A program made the position numbers and the translations under genes. This document shows positions 17,452-26,665 of a stretch of 64,000 nucleotides of DNA, one piece after another. The DNA lies in assembly GCA_929200315.1 (NCBI GenBank), contig CAKMZB010000001.1, positions 1-64,000 of the forward strand. The letters run 5' to 3'. How positions within the stretch are numbered: position 1 is the first letter of the stretch; every line of letters starts with the position of its first letter. Under the pieces are notes generated by a model, which did not search any database, was not told the DNA's origin, and saw nothing but the letters and a program-made list of their open reading frames with translations. Source of the DNA: an uncultured Alphaproteobacteria bacterium. Lineage in GTDB: Bacteria; Pseudomonadota; Alphaproteobacteria; Rhizobiales; Rhizobiaceae.

Positions 17452-18420
17452 TTATCCCATCTGCATCATGATTTGCTTCCAGATCGAAACATGATCGAAC
17501 AATGTCCATTCACGTCGCAGCCCGCGCGGACCAAATTCGGCATGGGTGAAACCCATCACATAGACATCCGCCCCGGTTGGCCGACCAAACATGCCCCAGC
17601 CATCGTGTTTGCCATGCAGACTCCAACGCACAGCGGCGCGGGGTGAGAGCATCGGATCTTCGCGGCCAATCTGGTGCTTGATTCTCAACTTGGCATTGGG
17701 AAAGGACGAGCGCAGGCCCATCCACAGTCTTTCGGTATCGGCCCATGAATGCGCGGTGGTTGAGGCTGGGTGCTCAATCTGAACCGCGCGGTCGTATTCG
17801 CCGCGGATCACAGCAAAGTCCTTGTTCATCATGCGGGTCAGGATGTCGGACATCCGCTGACCCCATTCGTTGTCGTTGCCGTGGCCTTTGTACGGGCCGT
17901 CAACGTCGACCGCAGGGCAGAAGGGTTTGACGCAGTTTTCCGGTCCGCCTTCGCGGTTGATCAGATTGCGGGCAAATTTTTTGGGTTTCATTCCCAGTTG
18001 AAGCACAATGCCCGCAGTGTCGCGGATCAGCCATTCATCGTTGATCTGATCATTGATCGCGGCGCAGTCGGCGATGGCGCGGATGACAAAACGCTTGCCT
18101 GTAGCAGGGCCGAAATAGCCGTCACCCATGTGTGTGCCCATGGTCAGCAGACGGTGCGACGACAGGAACCCGTCATCTTCATTGCCTGACCAGATCACGT
18201 CTTCACCGGTCAATTCGCGATCAGGGAACTCGGCCAAAGTGGCCAGTGTACCATTCATAGTCTTCTGGTTGCCCATCGACACCCCCTCAGGGAAGCGCAT
18301 GGGGATGTCTTCTGCGTAGTAATGGTTCAGCGTGGCAATGCCACGTTCTTCCCAAATCTCGCGAGTGATTTTCAGGATGTAGTCCGGGAAATCGGTGAAT
18401 TTCTGGCTGAACCCCTTCAT
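17452..18420 (-). CDS. Two-domain NTF2/SnoaL-like protein (copy 1)
   Basis: A 322-residue protein built of two SnoaL-like domains. Each half ends in a related motif: NDEWLIRDTAGIVLQLG in the middle and RREWTLFDHVSIWKQ at the C-terminus, so the duplication is internal. SnoaL-like proteins are often cyclases, isomerases, dehydratases or hydrolases acting with an acidic residue. The ATG at 18420 overlaps the LacI stop as ATGA, which decides the start. It is the most divergent of the five NTF2-like proteins in this cluster. The function is not known. Confidence 0.75.
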   Translation of the reverse strand: MKGFSQKFTDFPDYILKITREIWEERGIATLNHYYAEDIPMRFPEGVSMGNQKTMNGTLATLAEFPDRELTGEDVIWSGNEDDGFLSSHRLLTMGTHMGDGYFGPATGKRFVIRAIADCAAINDQINDEWLIRDTAGIVLQLGMKPKKFARNLINREGGPENCVKPFCPAVDVDGPYKGHGNDNEWGQRMSDILTRMMNKDFAVIRGEYDRAVQIEHPASTTAHSWADTERLWMGLRSSFPNAKLRIKHQIGREDPMLSPRAAVRWSLHGKHDGWGMFGRPTGADVYVMGFTHAEFGPRGLRREWTLFDHVSIWKQIMMQMG

Positions 18421-19436
18421 GTGCTCCATCCTTCTGGAATTTTGGCAGAACCGCGCAGAATGAGCGGTCCGTCAATTGCAATACGGCGTGTTTCACCGGT
18501 GTTGTTTTCAATCTGATCGAGTAAAATCTCGACGGTGTTTGCAACCATGCGATTGGCAGGTTGGCGCACAGTTGTCAGGTTGTAGGCGGGCCAGCTGGCG
18601 GCGGGCACATCGTCATATCCGACCACCGAGATATCCTCGGGGACTCTTAAACCTAGTTCAAAGCGCAACGTGTCAAGAACTGCCAAAGCCATATGATCAT
18701 TCGCGACAAAAACTGCTTCCGGCACATCACGCGCAAACATCTTGCGCGTGGCGCTGGCGGCTTTCTCCATCGTGAAGTCACCTTCGGCTCGTGAATGAAG
18801 TGCTACACCCGCCTCTGCCAACGCAGATATGAAACCTGCTTCACGATCACGCTGTGTCGACGCGCCATGCCAGCCTGCAATATGTCCGATTTTTTGGTGC
18901 CCTGCGGCCAGCAGGAACTCGGCGATCTTACGCCCTCCAGCATAGTTGTCAGACGTCACGGCGGACATGTTCGGTTCATCCTGACTACGGTTGAATAAAA
19001 CCATCGGCACGCCAGCTGCGCGACATCGTTCGGACAGATCCGATGACATAGAAACGGAGGCTGCTATGATGCCATCCACTTGATAATCAAGGATCTCCTC
19101 GACAACGGTGTCGATAGGGCCAGCGGTCTGCTCGGCCATAAAAATCAGGACATGATAGCCGCGTTTTTGTAGTTCATTAGATAGTTTTTCGAGTGCTTCG
19201 GGATAGAATTGGTTTTCGAGATAGGTCACCACCAAGCCGATAATTCGGCTTTTGCCTGATACCATAGCGCGGGCCAGAACATTGGGGCGATATCCTAACT
19301 CTGCCGCAGCTCTACGCACTTTTTCGATAGTTTTCTTAGATGCAGACGCGCCGGGCGTGAAGGTACGCGACACGGCCGACTGGCTGACGCCAGCGCGTTC
19401 AGCGACTTCGGCCGATGTGACGCGGTTCTTGCTCAT
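18417..19436 (-). CDS. LacI-family transcriptional regulator
   Basis: A 339-residue LacI-type repressor. The N-terminal helix-turn-helix reads VTSAEVAERAGVSQSAVSRT, the hinge helix LARAMVSGKS is near 55, and a periplasmic-binding-like effector domain follows. The ATG at 19436 overlaps the SDR stop (ATGA). It sits inside the minus-strand cluster, so it is probably autoregulated. The pair of TGCA-N2-CG-N2-TGCA sites at 30156-30224 in the divergent promoter region is its likely target. The inducer should be the transported substrate or an early intermediate. Confidence 0.88.
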   Translation of the reverse strand: MSKNRVTSAEVAERAGVSQSAVSRTFTPGASASKKTIEKVRRAAAELGYRPNVLARAMVSGKSRIIGLVVTYLENQFYPEALEKLSNELQKRGYHVLIFMAEQTAGPIDTVVEEILDYQVDGIIAASVSMSSDLSERCRAAGVPMVLFNRSQDEPNMSAVTSDNYAGGRKIAEFLLAAGHQKIGHIAGWHGASTQRDREAGFISALAEAGVALHSRAEGDFTMEKAASATRKMFARDVPEAVFVANDHMALAVLDTLRFELGLRVPEDISVVGYDDVPAASWPAYNLTTVRQPANRMVANTVEILLDQIENNTGETRRIAIDGPLILRGSAKIPEGWST

Positions 19437-20197
19437 TCGGCAGTCCACCCACCATCAACCAATAGCGACGTTCCCGTCACCATTGCAGATGCCTGGGACG
19501 CCAGAAAAACGACACCACCCATGATGTCTTCTACCTCGCCAACACGCCCAAGTTTGATCTTGTCTTCAATCCACGCACGCTTCTTAGGGTCTTCAAAAGT
19601 TGCGCGGGTCAGATCGGTTAAGATGAACGTTGGGCAAATCGTATTGATCCGAATGCCTGCCTTACCCCATTCGATCGCCATGGATTTGGTAAATCCTTCG
19701 ACCGCGTGTTTGGTTGTGCAATAGACGGCGCGGTCTAGTCCGCCGACATGGGCCATTTGGGACGAGATATTGATCAAGCTTCCAGGTTTACCTGCGGCGA
19801 CCAGTCCTTTGGCGACGGCCTGAGTCAGGAAGTAGGCACCTTTGACATTGATGTCGGCCACAGCATCAAAATCAGCTTCTGTCGTATCTGTTGCCGGGCT
19901 GTGGCGGGCCAGCCCCGCCGAATTCACGAGAATATCAAACGGGCCATTCGATGCCACAGCCGTTTGTGTACTAGCGATATCGGAAACATCGAGCGGCAAG
20001 GCGCTGGCCGATATGCCCGCAGCTTTCATTTCACCTACGAGCGCGTTCAAGGCATCAACGCGCCGTGCGGCAAGTGTAACGTCTGCGCCTGCTTCACCCA
20101 GCGCGACCGCACAGGCCAACCCAATGCCGGAACTGGCCCCGGCAACCAAAGCGCGTTTTCCATCCAGACGAAATGAAGGGGTTTTGGGCAAGGTCAT
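19433..20197 (-). CDS. SDR-family oxidoreductase
   Basis: A 254-residue classical short-chain dehydrogenase. The GASSGIG cofactor loop is near 19-25, NSAG replaces the usual NNAG near 92, and the YCTTK motif holds the catalytic Tyr/Lys near 157-161. The C-terminal SLLVDGGWTAE is standard. It overlaps both neighbours by ATGA and probably oxidises a secondary alcohol intermediate of the cluster. Alanine replaces the first Gly-adjacent Thr of the loop (VAGASSG), which is common in the family. Confidence 0.83.
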   Translation of the reverse strand: MTLPKTPSFRLDGKRALVAGASSGIGLACAVALGEAGADVTLAARRVDALNALVGEMKAAGISASALPLDVSDIASTQTAVASNGPFDILVNSAGLARHSPATDTTEADFDAVADINVKGAYFLTQAVAKGLVAAGKPGSLINISSQMAHVGGLDRAVYCTTKHAVEGFTKSMAIEWGKAGIRINTICPTFILTDLTRATFEDPKKRAWIEDKIKLGRVGEVEDIMGGVVFLASQASAMVTGTSLLVDGGWTAE

Positions 20198-21249
20198 TGG
20201 ACGGCTCCTATTGGGGCCGGAATTGATCCTTGCACGCGCGCTTTGTTAAATTCGCTCAGTCGGGCAAGCACATCTACGCCCAATTGGGCATAAACGTCCA
20301 ACAGATCGACCAACACCCAATTCTCGCGGATCAGCGCGCCCTCAACTCGCCAAAAATCGAGGCTGCGTATGGTGACCTCCTGGCCCGAGGGAGCAATACC
20401 CAGCCATCCATCACCGGTGACCGTCATCTGCATGTTCGGCCAGCCCGTTGCCACGACATAGGCACCGTCACCGTAGAAATGGCAGTTGAGCGCTCCCGTT
20501 GTGCCGCCGCGGCGATCAGGCAGTGCATTCAGGAAGGGGATTTGGTGCCAGTGACGGAAACCAGCAAGGCCGCGTGCAGTTCCGATACCAGCGGGCCCGT
20601 ACCAATTGACCCGCGGATCCCAGTATTTTTCCGCCTGCATGATCTCGAGGCCGCCTTCGGCAGGATGGCGTGAAAGATCGGTCAACATCGCGATCACCGT
20701 GCTCAAACTTTGTGCGCTTTGGGCGGCAGTGCGCGTCTCGTAGGACAAACCATCCTGACTCGCAGGCCCAGAGATATACATCTCACGCCCAAGGCTCGGC
20801 ACCATGGGCCATGCGCCTGCTTGCATCATGAGTTCAGGTAGATCCCAGATCGCTTGCATCTCAATGATCTTACCGTCTGAGATACGATAGAATTCGTGGA
20901 ACCGTATGTGAGCAAAATGGCCGGTAGGCGGAATATCAAGGAAAGGTCGCGTGAAGGTACCGACGTAGTGTCCCGCGCATCCAATCCAATCGTTGCCGTC
21001 GGCATCTGTGCCAGCGCTGACAATCCAGTCGCGACGCTCCAGATCCGGCAAAGCGTCCAGCAACGGAGCATAGGCAGCCTCATACAGCGCTTTTGGTCCT
21101 GACAGATCACCAAGCGGATGGCACAGATGCACTGTTGCATCTGCCGCTATGACCTCGCCAAGTGCGGACTGCACTGAAGCACGGTCAAAATTTGCCATGG
21201 CCGTCCGCACGGGCGTAATCAACGCCCTTAGTCTGTCAGGACGGCTCAT
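20194..21249 (-). CDS. Two-domain NTF2/SnoaL-like protein (copy 2)
   Basis: A 351-residue protein with two SnoaL-like domains. Conserved positions shared with the copies at 24615 and 30255 are a CHPLGD/YHPFNE block near 58, a GHYVG segment, a [H/E]FHR/EFY block, the [WY]DLPELMMQAG motif, NWYGPAGIG near 218 and ENWVLVDLLDVYAQLG near 320. Loss of the family's usual small size (about 130-150 residues) comes from duplication. Start and stop are coupled to the HisD-like gene (TAATG) and the SDR (ATGA). The role is unknown. Confidence 0.75.
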   Translation of the reverse strand: MSRPDRLRALITPVRTAMANFDRASVQSALGEVIAADATVHLCHPLGDLSGPKALYEAAYAPLLDALPDLERRDWIVSAGTDADGNDWIGCAGHYVGTFTRPFLDIPPTGHFAHIRFHEFYRISDGKIIEMQAIWDLPELMMQAGAWPMVPSLGREMYISGPASQDGLSYETRTAAQSAQSLSTVIAMLTDLSRHPAEGGLEIMQAEKYWDPRVNWYGPAGIGTARGLAGFRHWHQIPFLNALPDRRGGTTGALNCHFYGDGAYVVATGWPNMQMTVTGDGWLGIAPSGQEVTIRSLDFWRVEGALIRENWVLVDLLDVYAQLGVDVLARLSEFNKARVQGSIPAPIGAVQ

Positions 21250-22559
21250 TACTTCGCGGCCTCACCGTAAGGCACATTCTGACCACCGTAGCGACGCACT
21301 CGCAGATTGCATTGTTCTGCATGACCGACAAAGCCTTCCAGCAGGCAGAGGCGTGATCCATAGGCCCCGATCTTAGCGGCCGCTTCGTCCGTGATAATTT
21401 TTTGATAGCTATGTGTTTTCAGATATTTGCCTACCCAAAGACCGCCCGTATAACGCCCCGCCTTCTTGGTTGGCAGCGTATGGTTGGTACCGATCACCTT
21501 ATCGCCGTTTGAGACGTTCGTGCGTGGCCCAAGGAACAGCGCGCCATAGCAAGTCATGTTCTCCTGGAACCAGTCATCGCGATCTGTCATCACCTGAACA
21601 TGCTCGGATGCAATGTCATCAGCAACAGTCAGCATTTCGTCATAGGTGTCGCAGAGGATGACCTCGCCGTAATCATCCCAACTGACCTTCGCGGTAGCTG
21701 CGGTGGGGAGAATCTCCAGAATGCGATCGATCTCGGATAGGGTTTCTTCAGCCAATTTGTGCGAGTTGGTCACTAAAACAGCGGGTGAATTGTAACCATG
21801 CTCGGCCTGACCAAGCAGATCCGTTGCACACATTTCGGCGTCGACGGTCTCATCGGCAATGACCATCGTTTCGGTTGGACCCGCAAATAAGTCGATGCCA
21901 ACACGGCCAAAGAGCTGGCGCTTGGCTTCGGCGACAAAGGCGTTACCCGGCCCGACGAGCAAATGCACAGGCGCAATCGTTTCAGTACCGATGGCCATCG
22001 CGCCAACTGCCTGAATACCGCCCAAGACGTAGATCTCATGCGCGCCGCCTAGGTGCATTGCGGCAATCACTGCTGGGTTCGGTTCACCATTAAAGGGCGG
22101 CGTGCAGGCGATGATGCGCGGCACACCTGCAACCTTGGCTGTGGCGATAGACATATGCGCGGAGGCAACCATCGGGAATTTGCCGCCGGGCACATAGCAG
22201 CCGACGGATTGCACCGGGATATTCTTGTGGCCCAGAATAACACCGGGCATGGTTTCAACCTCGATATCGAGCATGCTGTCACGCTGGGCCTGGGCAAAGT
22301 TGACCACCTGCTCTTGCGCAAACTTGATATCCTCAAGGTCGCGCTGGCCAACCTTGGCGATAAGCGCATCGATTTCACCCTGGCTGAGGCGGTAGCTGTC
22401 GCGGTCATAGCCGTCAAATTTGTTGGCCAAGTCGCGCACGGCAACGTCGCCGCGCTGCTCAATATCCTTGAGCGTGGCGGCGACAACGGCTGCGGTCCTG
22501 GCATCGTCTTCGGCGCGATCTGCTTCGGGTTTGCCGTGTTTGAGGTGGGTTATTGCCAT
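21249..22559 (-). CDS. Histidinol-dehydrogenase-like NAD-dependent alcohol dehydrogenase
   Basis: A 436-residue HisD-fold enzyme. All residues expected for zinc and catalysis are present: Gln251 and His254 (GQAEHG), Glu319 and His320 (SEHVQ), Asp353 (NGDK) and His413 (GHAEQ). HisD enzymes oxidise a primary alcohol to the acid in two steps. The family also contains catabolic members such as the sulfopropanediol dehydrogenase HpsN, and the catabolic neighbours here argue against histidine synthesis. A clear GAGGA site precedes the ATG at 22559. The substrate is unknown. Confidence 0.82.
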   Translation of the reverse strand: MAITHLKHGKPEADRAEDDARTAAVVAATLKDIEQRGDVAVRDLANKFDGYDRDSYRLSQGEIDALIAKVGQRDLEDIKFAQEQVVNFAQAQRDSMLDIEVETMPGVILGHKNIPVQSVGCYVPGGKFPMVASAHMSIATAKVAGVPRIIACTPPFNGEPNPAVIAAMHLGGAHEIYVLGGIQAVGAMAIGTETIAPVHLLVGPGNAFVAEAKRQLFGRVGIDLFAGPTETMVIADETVDAEMCATDLLGQAEHGYNSPAVLVTNSHKLAEETLSEIDRILEILPTAATAKVSWDDYGEVILCDTYDEMLTVADDIASEHVQVMTDRDDWFQENMTCYGALFLGPRTNVSNGDKVIGTNHTLPTKKAGRYTGGLWVGKYLKTHSYQKIITDEAAAKIGAYGSRLCLLEGFVGHAEQCNLRVRRYGGQNVPYGEAAK

Positions 22560-22573
22560 TGCTTTATCCTCGC

Positions 22574-23101
22574 TTAGTCAGGTCTTGGTGCAGTGCGATC
22601 GCCACGGTCGAAGGCTTCCCAGCCCTCACCGTTGAACAGATCAACGCCCAGTTGTGCTGCGACATGGGCAAAATCTACGTTCACCCAATTGTCGACGATT
22701 TTGCCGTCAACCACTTTCCAGAAATCCATGTAGCGGATTTCGATCTGTTTTCCGGTAGCTTTGATGCCAAGGAAGTCGCCCGAATGCGTAGCTTCCTGAC
22801 GACCAAAAGCAGCGGCCCATTCGCCCATATAAAGACGGGCTTCGTCGATGCAGACTTTGTTAGAAAACGCTGCCTGAAACGGGCGTTGCCAATTGTCCTG
22901 AAACTCTCGCAAGCCGGCTTTCGTACCGCAGCCCTGATTGCCCATCCAGCGAAAGCTCTCTGAGAAAAAATCACCGATATCGCCAATGCGGTGGTCATTT
23001 AGACCATCAACCATGCCTTCGATAACCGCACGGGTTTTGTCCGTTTTGGACATATCCGTATCGCGTGTCAGCACGGCCTGCTCCGGGCGTGATCCCTTCA
23101 T
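22574..23101 (-). CDS. Single-domain NTF2/SnoaL-like protein (copy 3)
   Basis: A 175-residue SnoaL-like protein, the only single-domain member of the cluster's NTF2 set. Its C-terminal [18 protein letters not shown] motif is the same as in the two-domain copies. The ATG at 23101 overlaps the GMC oxidoreductase stop (ATGA); an internal ATG at 23053 is a weaker choice. It may be the ancestral unit from which the two-domain paralogues arose, or a partner subunit. No function can be assigned. Confidence 0.75.
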   Translation of the reverse strand: MKGSRPEQAVLTRDTDMSKTDKTRAVIEGMVDGLNDHRIGDIGDFFSESFRWMGNQGCGTKAGLREFQDNWQRPFQAAFSNKVCIDEARLYMGEWAAAFGRQEATHSGDFLGIKATGKQIEIRYMDFWKVVDGKIVDNWVNVDFAHVAAQLGVDLFNGEGWEAFDRGDRTAPRPD

Positions 23102-24618
23102 GCTGCATCCTCACTTATGAATTCTGCCGCTCGATATCCGATCATCATCGAGGGCGCGTTGGTATTTGCGGAAGTTACCGCCGGCATGACCGAAGCATCC
23201 GCAACCCAAATGCCGGAGACACCCGCCACAGCAAGGCGTGGTGTGACGGGGGCGGTTCTCTCACCCATGCGCAGCGTGCCGACTGGGTGATAGGCGGTCG
23301 CGCCACGGTTCTTGATATGCTGGCGTAGCGCCTCATCAGAGGATACGTCCGGCCCCGGAAATGCCTCAGGCGCACGGTACTTTCCAAATGCGGCCTTGTT
23401 CATCAGCGCGCGCAGGCGTTTGAGCCCGGCAAGCAATGTTTCGACATCATCGGGGTCTTGAAAAAGGCCAAGGTCGATATCGGGTGCAACATTTGGGTCA
23501 GCAGAGGTGAGGCGCAAACGCCCACGTGACTTGGGCCGACACACGCAGACATCCGCGAAATATCCAGACCCATGGGCAAAGCGACTACCCTTCCAATCCA
23601 CCATGAAGGGAATGAAATGACATTGCACATCTGGCTCGCCGACATCATCGCGCGCATTGAAGAAAGCACCGCCCTCAACCGTGGGCGACGCAAAGCGTCC
23701 CTTGCGAGTGAATAGGTAGCGGAAAGGAGCAAGAGCCCAAGCGGGCAATTGTGACAGTGTCAGGCCGTATCCAGAACGCGGCCCTGCAAAATGAAGCCCT
23801 ACGGCAGGGTGATCATGGAGGTTTTCACCAACTTCGTTTGAGCCGTGTATGACTGCAATACCAAGCTCTTGCAGATGTGCTGCCGGTCCGATTCCTGATC
23901 GCATAAGGATTGCGGGTGAGCCAATAGAACCAGCCGAAAGAATGATGCCTCTTGATGCGTTGAGTTTCATGCCATCAATCAAAACAACACGCTTAGCCTG
24001 CCCATCATCAAACTCGACGCGGTCAACCTCGGAATCGGCTCTCACCTTAAGGTCATAGGCATCTTGCGCGGGGCGCAGGAAGGCGTCTGCCGCCGACCAG
24101 CGGCGTGCGGCACGCATGTTGAAGCGGAAAGTTCCAGCGCTTTCATATTCCGGTGTCGGCGCCTCGTTTGCGTTTCCACCAAACAAGCCAGACAGAGCCT
24201 GAACCAAAGGATGAACACCTATCATCTGATTTGGCTGAAGTTTTGCTTCCACCGCCTCGAAAGCAGGCTCGACCTCAGGCCAAGCCCAGCCGTTAACGTT
24301 CCAGCCGTCAAAGTCGTCGCGCCGCCCGCGAAACCAGACCATCGAATTGATCGACCCAGATCCCCCAAGCATCCGCCCGCGGTGCACATTCAACTGTCTG
24401 CCACCGAGGCCTTTTTGCGGCTTTGATTTGAACCGCCAGTCCCGTTTACTGCCCATAAGCCAAACCAGACCAAAGGGAATTTTGACCAAAGGATGGCTGT
24501 CCGACGGGCCCGCCTCGAGCAATAGCACGCGCCCTACACCGCGCCGCGCCAGTTCAGCGGCAGCGATGCAACCGGCCGAACCTGCGCCAATGACGATGAA
24601 GTCCGCATCGGTGCTCAT
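23098..24618 (-). CDS. GMC-family FAD oxidoreductase
   Basis: A 506-residue glucose-methanol-choline oxidoreductase. The FAD loop IGAGSAG is at 11-17, the GRMLGGSGSIN signature near 80-90, and the C-terminal active-site pair is in AYHPVGTLRMG and ADASVMPAVTSANTNAP. These enzymes oxidise primary or secondary alcohols with oxygen or a membrane acceptor. No signal peptide is evident, so it should be cytoplasmic. It overlaps the NTF2-like gene on each side by ATGA, which ties it closely to those proteins. Confidence 0.85.
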   Translation of the reverse strand: MSTDADFIVIGAGSAGCIAAAELARRGVGRVLLLEAGPSDSHPLVKIPFGLVWLMGSKRDWRFKSKPQKGLGGRQLNVHRGRMLGGSGSINSMVWFRGRRDDFDGWNVNGWAWPEVEPAFEAVEAKLQPNQMIGVHPLVQALSGLFGGNANEAPTPEYESAGTFRFNMRAARRWSAADAFLRPAQDAYDLKVRADSEVDRVEFDDGQAKRVVLIDGMKLNASRGIILSAGSIGSPAILMRSGIGPAAHLQELGIAVIHGSNEVGENLHDHPAVGLHFAGPRSGYGLTLSQLPAWALAPFRYLFTRKGRFASPTVEGGAFFNARDDVGEPDVQCHFIPFMVDWKGSRFAHGSGYFADVCVCRPKSRGRLRLTSADPNVAPDIDLGLFQDPDDVETLLAGLKRLRALMNKAAFGKYRAPEAFPGPDVSSDEALRQHIKNRGATAYHPVGTLRMGERTAPVTPRLAVAGVSGIWVADASVMPAVTSANTNAPSMMIGYRAAEFISEDAA

Positions 24619-25601
24619 GCTCGTTTTTTTCCCTCTGCAAAAACGTCAAATCCAAGCTGAAGCAGCACATGCGGGACATCCACGAACACCCAGTTTTCCA
24701 CCAGCAAGTCATCTTCACGCCGCCACCAATCGCAGACACGCATAAAAACGCGTTCACCGCTGGCAGCCTGTTCGAGAAATGGTTTGACGTTCACGCCTGT
24801 CAATGACGGCCAACCGCCGGAACAGGTGTAGTTGCCGTCGCCATAGCGGGTGAAATGGCGGGTCATACCATTTCCCTTAGAGCCACCGGACCAACCTTCG
24901 AACGTGGCTTCAAACGGAATCTGGAATGAGGCGAAATGCTCGACCCCGATAAATGAGCCAAAGGCACCGGGGCCGTACCACATCATGTTTTCATCCCAGT
25001 AGGGTCGCCAGGCCTCGTCTTCGGTTGCCAGTTTCAGCAGCATATCCGATACGATCTGATGGCTTTTTTCCGCTGCTGCCGGGTCTTGCGTGCCGGTCAT
25101 TACGCCATCTTGTGTCGCTGGTCCGTGGATCAGCCCGGTGTAGCCGCGTTCAAGCCCCGGACCGGTGGCAATCGGCCATTGCCCGCAAGCGATCATCAGT
25201 TCGGGGATGTCGAGGTAAATGTAGCTTTCAACCGCCTGCCCATCCTGCATCCGGTGGAATTCGCCAAACCGCAAATAGGCCAGTCGTCCGGTGGCGCGGA
25301 TGCCCAGCCAGTCGTGGGCAAAATGGCCGACATAATAGCCGGTGGCACTGATCCATTCGCCATTCTCAAAGCTGCCGGCCATGACAATGCCATCGCGTCG
25401 GTACAGCCCGTCAAAAGCAGCCTGAAGCGGTGCCAAAACAGCGTCATGATAACCGGCGCCATTACCGGTCTCGTTGAAGGGGTGCACGGCGTTGATGTTG
25501 GCATTGTCTGCAAAGAACTGAACGGTCGCCTTTGCAAAATCGCCGGGACGGCGCTGTGCGGCGGAGTATTGGAGGTAGGGAGTGCGGTCAGGTGTGCCCA
25601 T
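24615..25601 (-). CDS. Two-domain NTF2/SnoaL-like protein (copy 4)
   Basis: A 328-residue double SnoaL-like protein. It shares with the other long copies VHPFNET near 39, TGYYVGHF near 93, GEFHRMQDG near 113, LDIPELMIACG near 130, MWYGPGAFG near 215 and VENWVFVDVPHVLLQLG near 303. It is the first gene of the enzyme block and lies 175 bases downstream of the permease genes. The gene is translationally coupled to the GMC oxidoreductase. Role unknown. Confidence 0.75.
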   Translation of the reverse strand: MGTPDRTPYLQYSAAQRRPGDFAKATVQFFADNANINAVHPFNETGNGAGYHDAVLAPLQAAFDGLYRRDGIVMAGSFENGEWISATGYYVGHFAHDWLGIRATGRLAYLRFGEFHRMQDGQAVESYIYLDIPELMIACGQWPIATGPGLERGYTGLIHGPATQDGVMTGTQDPAAAEKSHQIVSDMLLKLATEDEAWRPYWDENMMWYGPGAFGSFIGVEHFASFQIPFEATFEGWSGGSKGNGMTRHFTRYGDGNYTCSGGWPSLTGVNVKPFLEQAASGERVFMRVCDWWRREDDLLVENWVFVDVPHVLLQLGFDVFAEGKKRA

Positions 25602-25666
25602 TTGGGCCTCCTTTCAGAATGGAATTCGATTTGCTGTGACGGTGCGGCCACGGGGGCTAGCACGCA

Positions 25667-25765
25667 TCAAGGCAAAAGGAATCCGTCCTGGCCGCCGCGC
25701 CCGACAGGCTGCCATTCCAAGTTTGGCGGCATGCGTGTGGGCACGAACGGATTGAGGATGAGCAC
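25667..25765 (-). CDS. Possible 32-residue small ORF
   Basis: A GTG-started reading frame of 32 codons (VLILNPFVPTRMPPNLEWQP then a Gly-rich tail) fills most of the 175-base gap between the permease and the NTF2-like gene. GGTGGGA lies close upstream. The composition (Pro, Trp, hydrophobic) looks protein-like, but there is no homologue I can name and chance is possible. Confidence 0.2.
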   Translation of the reverse strand: MLILNPFVPTRMPPNLEWQPVGRGGQDGFLLP

Positions 25766-25776
25766 GTCCCACCAGA

Positions 25777-26658
25777 TCAGCCTTTGACCGCGCCTGCGGT
25801 CAGGCCGCCAACGATCTGGCGCTGGAAGAACAGCACCATCAGGAACAGCGGGGCTGTGACGGAAACAACCGCAGACACCGCAAACATGACGTTGCCCTTA
25901 GTTTGGGTGGTGCCAAGGAAGCTGTTGATCTTGGGGATCATGGTCTGGTTTTCCTTGGACAACAGCATCGTTGTCACCGCAAAATCATTGTAGGCCAGCA
26001 GAAACGAAAACAGTCCCGTGGTGATCACTCCCGGCCACATCACGGGGATGATGACATTGCGGAACGCCTGAAACCGTGTGCAGCCATCGACCATAGCGCT
26101 TTCGTCTAATTCGGCCGGGATGTTCTTGAAGAACGAGTGCAGCATCCACAGGGTGAAGGGTTGGTTGATCGCGACCAATACAATGATTGTCGTAGATTTG
26201 TGTCCCCATAGGTTCCAATCAAAAAACACTGGCAAGTAGCCCGAAACCAGTGTGATCGGAGGCATGGCCCGAAAGATCAAAGCTGCCAGCAGGAACCAGA
26301 AGGCATAGCGATAGGTTGATCGAGCGAGGGCATATCCACCAAGCGTGCCAAGCGTTAGCGAGATCGTCACGACAAAGAAGCAGACGATTATAGAGTTCAG
26401 AGCTGCGCGCCAGAATTCTTCCTGAACCCAAGCGCCATAAAACCCGCTACCGGTATATTTTCCACCGGTTTCAGCAACGGTAAGTGCGCCCTCTAGAGCA
26501 TTGGCCCAATCCGCTTTTGAAAAGAAATCTCCTTCAACTTTGAACGAACCCCAAAGCGTCCAAAGAAACGGAAATGCGGCGAGGATCATCCATATCACCA
26601 GAATGGCGACGACCAGAATGCTAACAGCGGCGGGTTGGCGTTTTAGCTTGCTTGACAT
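25777..26658 (-). CDS. Carbohydrate-type ABC transporter permease (MalG-like)
   Basis: A 293-residue inner-membrane permease of the CUT1 group with about six hydrophobic helices. The EAA-type loop is visible as ELDESAMVDGCTRFQAFRNV near 196-215, which docks to the ATPase. An unusually long segment between the first helices carries GGKYTGSGFYGAW. It pairs with the MalF-like permease 7 bases upstream. The substrate may be a sugar, a polyol or another polar compound. Confidence 0.87.
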   Translation of the reverse strand: MSSKLKRQPAAVSILVVAILVIWMILAAFPFLWTLWGSFKVEGDFFSKADWANALEGALTVAETGGKYTGSGFYGAWVQEEFWRAALNSIIVCFFVVTISLTLGTLGGYALARSTYRYAFWFLLAALIFRAMPPITLVSGYLPVFFDWNLWGHKSTTIIVLVAINQPFTLWMLHSFFKNIPAELDESAMVDGCTRFQAFRNVIIPVMWPGVITTGLFSFLLAYNDFAVTTMLLSKENQTMIPKINSFLGTTQTKGNVMFAVSAVVSVTAPLFLMVLFFQRQIVGGLTAGAVKG

Positions 26659-26665
26659 GTATCAC

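Noticed and set aside
21249-22559. Histidine biosynthesis hisD
   Set aside because: No his genes nearby; the gene is translationally coupled to catabolic NTF2-like genes.
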